Assembly: GCF_002094855.1 (NCBI RefSeq) | Contig: NZ_ARYN01000015.1 | Location: 82,934-146,933, forward strand | Source: Zunongwangia atlantica 22II14-10F7 | GTDB taxonomy: Bacteria; Bacteroidota; Bacteroidia; Flavobacteriales; Flavobacteriaceae | Direction: 5' to 3' | DNA length: 64,000 nt | Shown here: positions 48,683-56,845 of the stretch, piece by piece | Layout of the letters: the number at the start of each line of letters is the position of its first letter | Numbering within the stretch: position 1 is the stretch's first letter | Notes under the pieces: generated by a model | What the model was told of the DNA's origin: nothing | What the model saw: only the letters and a program-made list of their open reading frames with translations | The model's database searches: none | Translations under genes and position numbers: made by a program

Positions 48683-49561
48683 ATGAAGCTAACTTACCCC
48701 AGCAAAGTCTATTTAAACGGAGAATGGTTAAAGCCTGAAGAGGCGAAAATCTCTGTTTTTGATCGTGGTTTTTTATTCGGTGACGGCATTTACGAAGTCA
48801 TTCCTTTTTATAGTGGAAAGCTATTTTTGCTGAAAGAACATTTAGACCGATTAAAATATTCTTTAAATGAAGTCGAACTGAAATGCGATATTGGTGATTT
48901 TGAAGCACTAATTTTAAAAGCGATCGATCTGGCAGAATTAAACCAGGAAAATGGAGCAATCTATATTCAGGTGAGTAGGGGAATGGCACCAAGAACGCAT
49001 TATTTTCCTGAAAAATATGATGCTACAGTGCTTATGTATGCCTATAAAACCAATCTTAGAGGTTTTCAGCAGCAATTTAAAAATGTGGTGGTCTCCAACG
49101 ATCTGCGTTGGCATCGTTGCGATATAAAATCAGTTTCCTTGATGGCCAATATTATCGCAAATACCGAAGCAAAAAAAGGTGGTTTTGCTGAAAATATAAT
49201 GATTAGAGACGGTTTTTTTACTGAAGGTTCGCATTCTTCGCTATTTTTTGTGAAAAACGATAGGGTTTATACACATCCCAATGGTAAATTCATTTTACCC
49301 GGAATTACCAGAAATTTTCTTATTCAACTATGTAAGGACAATGCTATAGAAATTGTCGAAGAAGCGCTTCTTGTTTCAGCATTAGATGAGGTTACTGAAG
49401 TTTTTATTACCGGAACTACCACTCAGATCACAGCGATCAAGAATCTACATTTTCCAGATAAAATTTTAAATTTTGGAGGTGAAATTGGAAAAGTGACTAA
49501 AAGACTTCAGCAATTATTTTCTGAAGAAGTAAAGAAACAAACGGGAGTGGATTTAAGTTAA
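48683..49561 (+). CDS. Class IV aminotransferase (D-amino acid aminotransferase-like)
   Basis: A 292-residue PLP enzyme of fold type IV. It has 'FDRGFLFGDGIYEVIPFY' (about residues 27-44), 'DLRWHRCDIKSVSLMANI' with the PLP lysine (Lys in 'DIKS', about 148), 'EGSHSSLFFVK' and the cofactor-phosphate pattern 'ITGTTTQITAI' near residue 252. D-alanine aminotransferase and branched-chain aminotransferase are both in this fold, and the Arg/His groups near residue 95-100 ('RGMAPRTHYFP') are typical of D-amino acid transaminases. A longer frame uses a TTG at 48671; the ATG at 48683 is preferred. Substrate inferred. Confidence 0.85.
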   Translation: MKLTYPSKVYLNGEWLKPEEAKISVFDRGFLFGDGIYEVIPFYSGKLFLLKEHLDRLKYSLNEVELKCDIGDFEALILKAIDLAELNQENGAIYIQVSRGMAPRTHYFPEKYDATVLMYAYKTNLRGFQQQFKNVVVSNDLRWHRCDIKSVSLMANIIANTEAKKGGFAENIMIRDGFFTEGSHSSLFFVKNDRVYTHPNGKFILPGITRNFLIQLCKDNAIEIVEEALLVSALDEVTEVFITGTTTQITAIKNLHFPDKILNFGGEIGKVTKRLQQLFSEEVKKQTGVDLS

Positions 49562-49565
49562 TAGT

Positions 49566-49600
49566 TACCAGTTTACGGTTTACGGTTCACAGTTAAAAGT
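49566..49600 (+). repeat. Short degenerate tandem motif (TTTACGG/GTTCACAG)
   Basis: The stretch AGTTTACGGTTTACGGTTCAC (49570-49590) contains near-repeats of TTTACGG / TTCACAG. It lies between two convergent genes. Similar strings are common intergenic debris in Bacteroidota. No function is claimed. Confidence 0.45.
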
Positions 49601-49665
49601 TAGCAGTGCCAGTGAGCACATTGCATATAATTTTAGCTATAAGAGAAAAATTATTATCCAAAAGT

Positions 49666-49695
49666 TGTCACCCTGAACTTGATTCAGGGTCTCAT
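49666..49695 (+). repeat. REP-like palindrome ACCCTGAA/TTCAGGGT
   Basis: ACCCTGAA (49670-49677) and TTCAGGGT (49683-49690) make an 8-bp perfect stem with a CTTGA loop, embedded in GTCACCCTGAACTTGATTC. I recall near-identical strings as dispersed intergenic repeats in many Flavobacteria. It could also serve as a weak terminator for the aminotransferase or the P1 peptidase, but lacks a clear T-run. Confidence 0.6.
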
Positions 49696-49700
49696 TTTTA

Positions 49701-50828
49701 CTATTCTTCTAAAACACCTTGCACTTTCAGGATCGATAAGACTTTTTCTACAGGTAGTTTTTTAATCGTATGTCCGTCGTATCCGGTCATATCTTCAGCC
49801 ATAAACAAACTATTAATAATAGCTTCTTCCGTTGCTTCATTTGCAGCCATAAATAGCGGAGACATCCAGTCGTTAGGAACACTTTCAGTTTTGTAGATTT
49901 CTTTTGTTTGATATGGGATTCGAACCTCTTCCGCAGTAGAAAAAGCGATGATATAATCTCCACTTCCGTTAGAGGCAATTCCGCCGGTTTGTGCCAGTCC
50001 CATAAAAGCACGTTTAGCTAATCGTTCTAAATTACGATTGGTTAAAGGTGCATCGGTAGCAACAACGATCATACAACTACCATCTACATTATTCTGTAAC
50101 TCATCTGAAAAGGCGAAATTCTTTAATTTTTCACCCATATTTACGCCGCCAATGTCGAGAACTCCGCCAAAATTACTTTGTACCAAAACGCCTACAGTAT
50201 AGCCGCCAAGATTTTCAGGTAATTTGCGGGAAGAAGTTCCTATTCCGCCTTTATAACCAAAACAGATCGTTCCTGTGCCGGCACCAACATTTCCTTGTTT
50301 AGGTTTATCTGTACTTGCATTTTTTATTGCTGAAATTACATCACTTGTAGAAACATGCTGCCCTCTTATATCATTTAAGTAGCCATCGTTAGTTTCGCCA
50401 ACGATCGCATTGACTGATCTTACGTTTTCGTTTCCGGGTAGATTTAGAGTGTATTTTATAACGGCATCGATACCCGTAGCAACATTTAAAGTATTGGTAA
50501 GAATTATAGGAGTTTCGATATTTCCCAACTCATTTATTTGGGTGGTGCCCGCTAATTTTCCAAAACCGTTACCCACGAAAACTGCCGCCGGTACTTTATC
50601 CTGAAAGATATTCCCGCCGTGGGGTAAAATTGCGGTAACACCAGTTCTAATGGAATCGCCTTTGATTCGAGTGGTATGTCCAACTTTTACGCCTTTAACA
50701 TCAACAATAGTATTAGTGGCGCCAACCGGCATCACTCCGGTTTTAATACCCAATTCTCTGGCGGTTTTTTGAGCATACGTGGATAATTGAACAATAAAAA
50801 TAAGCAGAAAAAAAAGCCGAAATTTCAT
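49701..50828 (-). CDS. P1 family (DmpA-like) peptidase
   Basis: A 375-residue exported N-terminal-nucleophile peptidase (signal peptide 'LFFLLIFIVQLSTYAQ', residues about 4-20). It matches the DmpA/beta-aminopeptidase family: 'GVTAILPHGGNIF' near 63, 'GNVGAGTGTICFGYKGGIGTSSR' region (about 179-201), and 'VDGSCMIVVATDAPL' (about 248-262). The pro-protein should cleave itself between Gly250 and Ser251, freeing Ser251 as nucleophile, as in DmpA. It removes N-terminal residues from peptides. Converges with the aminotransferase gene. Confidence 0.9.
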   Translation of the reverse strand: MKFRLFFLLIFIVQLSTYAQKTARELGIKTGVMPVGATNTIVDVKGVKVGHTTRIKGDSIRTGVTAILPHGGNIFQDKVPAAVFVGNGFGKLAGTTQINELGNIETPIILTNTLNVATGIDAVIKYTLNLPGNENVRSVNAIVGETNDGYLNDIRGQHVSTSDVISAIKNASTDKPKQGNVGAGTGTICFGYKGGIGTSSRKLPENLGGYTVGVLVQSNFGGVLDIGGVNMGEKLKNFAFSDELQNNVDGSCMIVVATDAPLTNRNLERLAKRAFMGLAQTGGIASNGSGDYIIAFSTAEEVRIPYQTKEIYKTESVPNDWMSPLFMAANEATEEAIINSLFMAEDMTGYDGHTIKKLPVEKVLSILKVQGVLEE

Positions 50829-50943
50829 AGAATAATGATTGATCTTTTAAAGATACACTATTCTTAAAAATAACTGCCGGGTCTATAAAATATTCGAAAA
50901 TACTGCTCGTTCTTTAAATCGAAGTCAAAAGAAAACTCAATTT

Positions 50944-51195
50944 ATGTTAGATCGGTTATTTCTGCGAAAGCTAACACATAAAGGAAAAATAGCCTATTGG
51001 ATTATTCAATTGGTATTAGATGCACTTTTTATAGGCTACCTTTTTATTTTTATGGATTATAATTTGGATCGTTTTGCGGGTGATGGCTACGGAATCGTCA
51101 TTGGCGGCGTAATCGCTGCGATGCTAATTTCTGGAGTTATCTGCCTGGCATTATGGAAGAAACCTGAAAAAGAACTGCATTCTCAGCAAGATTGA
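50944..51195 (+). CDS. Small membrane protein of unknown function
   Basis: An 83-residue protein with two hydrophobic helices, about residues 16-40 ('AYWIIQLVLDALFIGYLFIF') and 52-72 ('GIVIGGVIAAMLISGVICLAL'), and a charged tail ('KKPEKELHSQQD'). No family recognised. It starts 115 bp from the divergent peptidase gene. It lies 95 bp ahead of rimO on the same strand, but rimO has its own -7 box. Confidence 0.6.
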   Translation: MLDRLFLRKLTHKGKIAYWIIQLVLDALFIGYLFIFMDYNLDRFAGDGYGIVIGGVIAAMLISGVICLALWKKPEKELHSQQD

Positions 51196-51260
51196 TTTTG
51201 CTTAAAATTACCTAAAAACTAAATTTTAGTCCAGATCCTTAGTATTTCGTTCATCTTCAC

Positions 51261-51269
51261 TACTTTTGC
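51261..51269 (+). promoter_or_regulatory. Predicted -7 box for rimO
   Basis: TACTTTTGC matches TAnnTTTG, about 21 bp before the rimO ATG at 51291. Confidence 0.55.
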
Positions 51270-51290
51270 ACTCCTAAACGAAGATTTTAC

Positions 51291-52640
51291 ATGAGGACTA
51301 AATCGCTAAAAAAGAACAGGATAAATGTAGTAACCCTTGGTTGTAGTAAGAATGTTTACGACAGCGAAGTGTTGATGGGGCAGTTAAAAGCGAATAATAA
51401 AGAGGTTGTTCACGAGCAGGAAGGAAATATTGTAGTAATAAATACCTGCGGTTTTATCGATAACGCCAAAGAACAATCTGTAAATACGATCTTAGAGTTT
51501 GTAGAGAAAAAGGAGCAGGGCGATGTAGATAAGGTGTTTGTGACCGGTTGTTTAAGTGAGCGTTATAAGCCAGATCTGCAAAAGGAAATTCCAAATGTAG
51601 ATCAATATTTTGGAACAACAGAACTTCCTGGTTTGTTAAAAGCTTTGGAAGCCGATTATAAACACGAGCTAATTGGTGAGCGTTTAACCACAACTCCAAA
51701 AAACTATGCCTATTTAAAGATTGCTGAAGGTTGTGATCGTCCTTGTAGTTTTTGTGCGATTCCTTTAATGCGCGGTGGTCATAAATCGACACCAATCGAG
51801 CATTTAGTTACTGAAGCTAAAAAACTGGCAGCAAATGGCGTAAAAGAATTAATTCTTATTGCACAGGATCTTACGTATTATGGTCTTGATCTTTATAAAA
51901 AAAGAAATCTGGCTGAATTATTAGAGAATCTTGTAAAAGTTGAAGGCATCGAATGGATTCGTTTGCATTATGCGTTTCCTACAGGATTCCCTATGGATGT
52001 TTTAGAGATCATGAAGCGTGAGCCTAAGATCTGTAATTATCTTGATATCCCATTACAGCATATTTCAGATGATTTATTAAAGTCGATGCGTCGTGGTACA
52101 ACCCATAAAAAAACCACAGATCTTTTATATAAATTCCGCGAAATTGTGCCAGAAATGGCGATCAGAACAACCTTAATCGTTGGTTATCCTGGGGAAACCG
52201 AGGAGCATTTTCAGGAATTAAAAGAATGGGTTAAAGAAATGCGTTTTGAGCGTTTAGGTTGTTTTACCTATTCTCACGAAGAAAATACGCATGCTTATAA
52301 TCTTGAGGACGATGTTCCAGATGATGTAAAACAGCAGCGCGCTAACGAAATTATGGAAATTCAGTCTCAAATTTCTTGGGAATTGAATCAACAAAAAATA
52401 GGAGAAACCTTTAAGGTGATAATCGATAGAAAAGAAGGGAATTATTTTATAGGTAGAACCGAATTTGATTCTCCGGATGTAGATAATGAAGTTTTGATCG
52501 ATGCTACTGAAATCTACCTGAAAACAGGAGAATATTACGATATTAAAATCACAGATGCAGCCGACTTTGATTTGTACGGTACACCTTTAAATGCTGAAGC
52601 AAAGCCTACACGAAAAGAATTAAAAATAAAAACGGTGTAG
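51291..52640 (+). CDS. rimO: Ribosomal protein S12 methylthiotransferase
   Basis: A 449-residue radical-SAM methylthiotransferase, RimO type. The N-terminal UPF0004 domain has Cys in 'VTLGCSKNVYDSE', 'INTCGFIDNAKEQS' and 'VTGCLSERYKP' (the auxiliary cluster), the radical-SAM motif is 'CDRPCSFCAIP' (about residues 142-152) with 'GGHKSTP' after it, and the C-terminal TRAM-like domain follows. It adds a methylthio group to the conserved Asp of ribosomal protein S12. The start MRTKSLKK is basic and uncertain by a few residues. Confidence 0.95.
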   Translation: MRTKSLKKNRINVVTLGCSKNVYDSEVLMGQLKANNKEVVHEQEGNIVVINTCGFIDNAKEQSVNTILEFVEKKEQGDVDKVFVTGCLSERYKPDLQKEIPNVDQYFGTTELPGLLKALEADYKHELIGERLTTTPKNYAYLKIAEGCDRPCSFCAIPLMRGGHKSTPIEHLVTEAKKLAANGVKELILIAQDLTYYGLDLYKKRNLAELLENLVKVEGIEWIRLHYAFPTGFPMDVLEIMKREPKICNYLDIPLQHISDDLLKSMRRGTTHKKTTDLLYKFREIVPEMAIRTTLIVGYPGETEEHFQELKEWVKEMRFERLGCFTYSHEENTHAYNLEDDVPDDVKQQRANEIMEIQSQISWELNQQKIGETFKVIIDRKEGNYFIGRTEFDSPDVDNEVLIDATEIYLKTGEYYDIKITDAADFDLYGTPLNAEAKPTRKELKIKTV

Positions 52641-52663
52641 GGTAAAATTTTTTAGGAAATAAT

Positions 52664-52700
52664 AAAGGATTTCGGTATTTTTAGATCGAAATCCTTTTTT
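52664..52700 (+). terminator. Terminator after rimO
   Basis: AAAGGATTTCG and CGAAATCCTTTTTT form a stem with a ~12-nt loop, ending right at the next gene's start codon (52702). Confidence 0.7.
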
Positions 52701-52701
52701 T

Positions 52702-53118
52702 ATGCAGAAAATCGAAAAACATAACGGCTTTTTTAGAAGATATTATTACAGTCTATTTGGCTCATTTTATCTGATTATTGCTGTTGCTATGTTTTTTATT
52801 GAAGATAGCTCGAGTGTGATGTCGTATGGCTACTTCGCCTTTGGAATTGGCTATTTTGTAGTGCAATATTTCTCTGGTGGTTCTACTGAAGAATATATTA
52901 GCTGGGATCATGATAAGATCGTTTTAAAACAATGGACTCAAAAAGAAGTTAGCTTTACTTTAGCTGAAATCGATCATATAAATGTTTCAGATTATAATCT
53001 TACGATCAAAAAAGGAGCAGCTGCCGGAACAATGATGGAATTAAAAGGTTTTAAACCTGAAGATATTCAGCAATTACAGGAGGATTTTAATTCAGAAGTT
53101 AATTTACAATTCGCCTAA
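52702..53118 (+). CDS. Small membrane protein, first of a tandem paralogous pair
   Basis: A 138-residue protein with two hydrophobic helices (about residues 15-35 'YSLFGSFYLIIAVAMFF' and 42-60) and a C-terminal cytoplasmic or periplasmic beta-rich domain ('ISWDHDKIVLKQWTQKEVSFTLAEIDHI' then 'LKGFKPEDIQQLQEDF'). It is clearly related to the following gene: both end in the same 'LKGF-x-x-(E/D)D-(I/L)-Q' pattern. The tail looks like a small PH-type module, but that is uncertain. The terminator of rimO ends just at its ATG. Confidence 0.65.
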   Translation: MQKIEKHNGFFRRYYYSLFGSFYLIIAVAMFFIEDSSSVMSYGYFAFGIGYFVVQYFSGGSTEEYISWDHDKIVLKQWTQKEVSFTLAEIDHINVSDYNLTIKKGAAAGTMMELKGFKPEDIQQLQEDFNSEVNLQFA

Positions 53119-53119
53119 G

Positions 53120-53521
53120 ATGCAAACTACAATCAAGAAACATTCACCATTTTGGGTAAAACATTTACGGCTTATTTCTGGAGTTGCTTTTATAATTTCG
53201 GGAATTGCTAATCTAATTGAAATTGAACATCCGGTAGGTATATTTATGTTTACGATGTTTATGTTTGCTGGTTTTATTAATTTACTGGTCTATTTTTATT
53301 ATCCAAAAGAAGTAATGATCTCTTGGGATGATGAAAAGTTGGAAGTTAAAGGTCAGCAGTTAAAATCTAAATCGTTTTTATTTAAAGATATTGTTGATTT
53401 TCGTTTCGAAAAAGATAAACTCATTTTAAAATCTGATGCGCATCGCGGTTCTATTTTAAATATTAAAGGTTTTAAAGAAGACGATCTTCAACTACTACGA
53501 TCCAGGCTTACTTTAAATTAG
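53120..53521 (+). CDS. Small membrane protein, second of a tandem paralogous pair
   Basis: A 133-residue membrane protein starting one base after the stop of its paralogue. Two hydrophobic helices (about residues 14-32 and 38-58) precede a C-terminal domain with 'VMISWDDEKLEVKGQQLKSKSFLFKDIVDF' and 'LNIKGFKEDDLQLLRS', aligning with 'ISWDHDKIVLKQW' and 'LKGFKPEDIQQLQED' in the first gene. Tandem duplication is the simplest explanation. Function unknown. Confidence 0.65.
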   Translation: MQTTIKKHSPFWVKHLRLISGVAFIISGIANLIEIEHPVGIFMFTMFMFAGFINLLVYFYYPKEVMISWDDEKLEVKGQQLKSKSFLFKDIVDFRFEKDKLILKSDAHRGSILNIKGFKEDDLQLLRSRLTLN

Positions 53522-53620
53522 TTCTAGTACGTTTCAGAAAAAAACCTATCTATTTTTATACATTCTTATATTTAAGAATACAGCTTTTTTTGATACTTTG
53601 GCTACTTGTAACTAAGTCTT

Positions 53621-55669
53621 ATGTCTCAGATAAGTTCATTCGATCATCTAAGTTTTAGAGAGAAGTTAATTAATGCTACCAGAGAATTTTTTTCGATTTC
53701 ACTGGTGTGGCTGTTACTGCTATTTTTACTCAGTATTTTAGAGCTTTTATATAATACAGTAGTAAATTCTGTACAGGAGAATTTCTTTAATTTATTGATG
53801 TACAGTTGCTGGATGGATATTTTGCTTTGGTTAAAATGGGGTGCAATTTGTTATTTTTTCTATATAATTTTTTATGTAATTCATCCAAAATCGGCTAAAG
53901 CTATTTTTAAAACTTTTATTTGTATCGCAGCCGTTATACAAACCGCTTTAGTTTTATATTTCACCACATCTTTAAACTTACTTGGGGCAGATCTTTTTAG
54001 TTACTCCTTAGAAGATGTACAACAAACTTTAGGAGCTTCTGGGGGATTAAGTTTTGTGGCGATACTTCAGTTTTTGGTGGTAATTACCATCTGTATTTCT
54101 ATTTTATGGTGGGTGCCAAGATTCATTAAATTGCCGTGGAGTTTAGGGGTGATCTATCCAATTGCTTCAGTAATTATTTTCTTTACGCCAAGTAATTCAG
54201 CATGGAGCCAGATAAGTTTACAAAACACTTTTGCCAGTAACCTGGTCACTAATAAATCTGATTATTTCTTTACAAGTTCATATTATTACTTCTTTCCGAA
54301 GACTGATTACGATGTAGATATTTACGCCGATAATTATATTGGTATTTATGACAATCTTGATAATTCTATTGCCGATTTTGAATATTTAGATGAAAGTAAC
54401 TATCCTTTTTATCATGTAGATGCAGATACCGATGTGCTTTCTCCTTATTTTAATCTGAATGAAAAGAAACCGAATGTTGTTATTATTCTGGTTGAAGGAT
54501 TGGGGCGAGCTTTTACAAATAAAGGTGCATATTTAGGAAACTGGACTCCTTTTTTGGACTCGCTTTCTACGCAAAGTTTGTACTGGAAAAACTTTCTTAG
54601 TCAGGGTGGGCGTACTTTCGCCGTTTTGCCTTCTATTTTAGGTTCTTTGCCATTTGCACAAAGTGGATATTTGGGAATGGGAGAGCAAATGCCTAAGCAA
54701 TTATCGCTTTTAAATCTGCTGAAACATAACGGGTATGAAACTTCGTTTTATTACGGTGGAGATGCGAGTTTCGATAATATGGAGCTGTATTTAAGAAGAA
54801 ATAAAATAGACGATTTAATCGACAAAGATGAATTTTCTACAAATGAAGGTTTATTGCCAAAAACAAACGGATTTACCTGGGGTTATGATGATGAAGCACT
54901 TTATGCTGAATATTTAAAAACAAGACCTTCAGATAGCGCTGCAAAGCCACAATTGGGCGTTTTGCTAACGGTTTCTTCGCATAACCCATTTAAAATTAAT
55001 CATCAGCAGGAGTTTTATGATCGATTTGAAGAGCGAATGACGCAATTAGAGTTTACCGATGCTAGAAAGCAGGATTATCGCTCGTATCGTGATCAATACG
55101 CTAGTATTTTATATACCGATGAAATGCTGAAAAAGTTCTTTGAAAACTTCAAAAAGCGTCCAGATTTCGAGAATACTATCTTTCTAATTACGGGAGATCA
55201 CCGTATGCCAGAAATTCCTATGGCGACCGTTATCGATCGTTATCATGTTCCGTTAATCATGTATTCGCCAATGCTTAGAAGAACTTCAGAAATGGCTTCG
55301 ATCTCTTCGCATTACGACGTTGCACCAAGTCTTTTAAGATTGCTGAAATCGAATTATACTTTAGATCTTCCTGATAATACCAGCTGGCTGGGGAAAGGAT
55401 TAGATACCGTAGCTAATTTTAGAAATATCCATCAAATTCCGTTAATTCAAACCAAGGTGAATATGAAAGATTATGTGGTAGGAAATTATCATCTTAACGG
55501 CGATCGTCTTTATGAAATCCTGGAAAATATGGGAACACGACCTGTAAACGATCCAGAGCAGCAACAAAGCATTAGGGATGCTTATAATGGATTTAAGCAG
55601 AAGAACGCCATAATTACGAATGGCGGGAAAATAATTCCCGATTCGGTTTATGTGAAATATACGAATTAA
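53621..55669 (+). CDS. LTA synthase-like / sulfatase-superfamily phosphotransferase
   Basis: A 682-residue membrane enzyme. Five transmembrane helices cover residues about 17-190, followed by a periplasmic alkaline-phosphatase-superfamily domain. The predicted nucleophile is Thr332 in 'GGRTFAVLPS', with metal ligands in 'IILVEGLGRA' (about 292, Glu) and 'TGDHRMP' (Asp526-His527). This is the architecture of lipoteichoic acid synthase and phosphoglycerol or phosphoethanolamine transferases, so it should move a phospho-group to an envelope polymer or lipid. Donor unknown. Its stop shares the TTAA with the convergent gene's stop. Confidence 0.87.
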   Translation: MSQISSFDHLSFREKLINATREFFSISLVWLLLLFLLSILELLYNTVVNSVQENFFNLLMYSCWMDILLWLKWGAICYFFYIIFYVIHPKSAKAIFKTFICIAAVIQTALVLYFTTSLNLLGADLFSYSLEDVQQTLGASGGLSFVAILQFLVVITICISILWWVPRFIKLPWSLGVIYPIASVIIFFTPSNSAWSQISLQNTFASNLVTNKSDYFFTSSYYYFFPKTDYDVDIYADNYIGIYDNLDNSIADFEYLDESNYPFYHVDADTDVLSPYFNLNEKKPNVVIILVEGLGRAFTNKGAYLGNWTPFLDSLSTQSLYWKNFLSQGGRTFAVLPSILGSLPFAQSGYLGMGEQMPKQLSLLNLLKHNGYETSFYYGGDASFDNMELYLRRNKIDDLIDKDEFSTNEGLLPKTNGFTWGYDDEALYAEYLKTRPSDSAAKPQLGVLLTVSSHNPFKINHQQEFYDRFEERMTQLEFTDARKQDYRSYRDQYASILYTDEMLKKFFENFKKRPDFENTIFLITGDHRMPEIPMATVIDRYHVPLIMYSPMLRRTSEMASISSHYDVAPSLLRLLKSNYTLDLPDNTSWLGKGLDTVANFRNIHQIPLIQTKVNMKDYVVGNYHLNGDRLYEILENMGTRPVNDPEQQQSIRDAYNGFKQKNAIITNGGKIIPDSVYVKYTN

Positions 55670-56844
55670 GATTCGTTATTTTCAGCACTAATTTTTTTCT
55701 CGTAATCTTCTAAGATGGTTTGAAGCATTGGGCGATAAAACTTCCAGAAGAAGCTGGCTCTTTCGGTTTTGTCTCTGTCATTATAGAAAAACCGTTGGAA
55801 AAGGCTAATTCCTTTAAAATACGAAGTTCCCATAGTGATTGGATTGTCGCAAAAATCACCAGAGAAATAATAGAATTCGTAATCGCTATCAACATGATAA
55901 GTTACGGCAGGGAATGAGGTAGGAATACCATATTTTTTCAATTCCTGGCTTCCTTTTTCAGTAGTAAAAATTTTATAATTTGCAGCGGTTTTATTGATAG
56001 CTGAGTTATTTTGAACAATATCGAACCAGAACGGATATTTCATTTCATCGGGTAGCGAAAAGCGTTCTTTTCCGTAGTTATTACTTAAGATCTGAGGAAT
56101 TTCGCGTTCTAAATGTATGCTGTCTTCAAGAATGGTTACCTGGTCACTTTCGTGTACAAAGGCAACTCCAGATTTTTTAAATGGCCATTTATTACCATGT
56201 TGATTTAGGTAATTTCGAATAAGCCATCTTGGTAATTCTTTATTGGTAAGCGTATCCAGATTGTCAAAATAACGCCCGGTCCAACCTGTCCATTTTAGAC
56301 CGAAAGTCCGTTCGAATTTTCGTCTAATATCGTATGCAGTAGGTGAGCCAAACGTGTTAAATTCGGTAATAATCAGTTTGTTTTTTTCCTTCATTTTCTG
56401 AAGAAATTCCATATCATTTTCTTTCAATCCGCCGTAAACAATACCAGATCGCTCGGTTTGATTATTTTGTTCGTACCACTCGTTCGTATAAATTCCGTAG
56501 GTATCTGTAAAGTAAACTAAATCTGAATCTTTACTTAACTGTTCTATTTTGTTTGAAGGAAAACGTTCTAATCCACGAAGGTTAAATTCTTCATTTTCCT
56601 TAGGAAAGAATCCAAAATAATCTTCGCTTCTTTTATAGAATTTAGTTGAAGTCTTTGTGTATTTCTTGTAATTAAGAACCCAGTCTAAAGAGATATGTTC
56701 TTGACCTTCTGTAGTTAAAACGGTTTTATCGATAATAGCGGCAACCATTTTGGTTTTAGGTGTGAAAAACCACGCCAGAAACATAAAAACCGGCATCAAT
56801 AAAATTAAAATAATGATGATGTGTTTTAAACGCTTTTTCAGCAT
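55666..56844 (-). CDS. Membrane-anchored protein of unknown function in the envelope locus
   Basis: A 392-residue protein with one N-terminal hydrophobic helix (residues about 8-30, 'IIIILILLMPVFMFLAWFF'), so it is anchored in the inner membrane with the rest in the periplasm. The body has 'YFTDTYGIYTNEWYEQ' (about 116-131), 'SGIVYGGLKENDMEFL' and 'LIITEFNTFGSPTAYDI' (about 160-176). I do not recognise a family. It starts one base after the stop of the YaiO-type gene, so the two form an operon. Its stop overlaps the stop of the convergent LTA-synthase-like gene by 2 bp. Confidence 0.65.
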   Translation of the reverse strand: MLKKRLKHIIIILILLMPVFMFLAWFFTPKTKMVAAIIDKTVLTTEGQEHISLDWVLNYKKYTKTSTKFYKRSEDYFGFFPKENEEFNLRGLERFPSNKIEQLSKDSDLVYFTDTYGIYTNEWYEQNNQTERSGIVYGGLKENDMEFLQKMKEKNKLIITEFNTFGSPTAYDIRRKFERTFGLKWTGWTGRYFDNLDTLTNKELPRWLIRNYLNQHGNKWPFKKSGVAFVHESDQVTILEDSIHLEREIPQILSNNYGKERFSLPDEMKYPFWFDIVQNNSAINKTAANYKIFTTEKGSQELKKYGIPTSFPAVTYHVDSDYEFYYFSGDFCDNPITMGTSYFKGISLFQRFFYNDRDKTERASFFWKFYRPMLQTILEDYEKKISAENNES

Positions 56845-56845
56845 T

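Noticed and set aside
49566..49600. Possible CRISPR-like short repeats
   Set aside because: The units are 7-8 bp, adjacent, degenerate and without spacers. No cas gene is in the window.
49606..49896. 96-residue frame on the plus strand
   Set aside because: It runs antisense to the start of the well-supported P1 peptidase gene and has no family signal.
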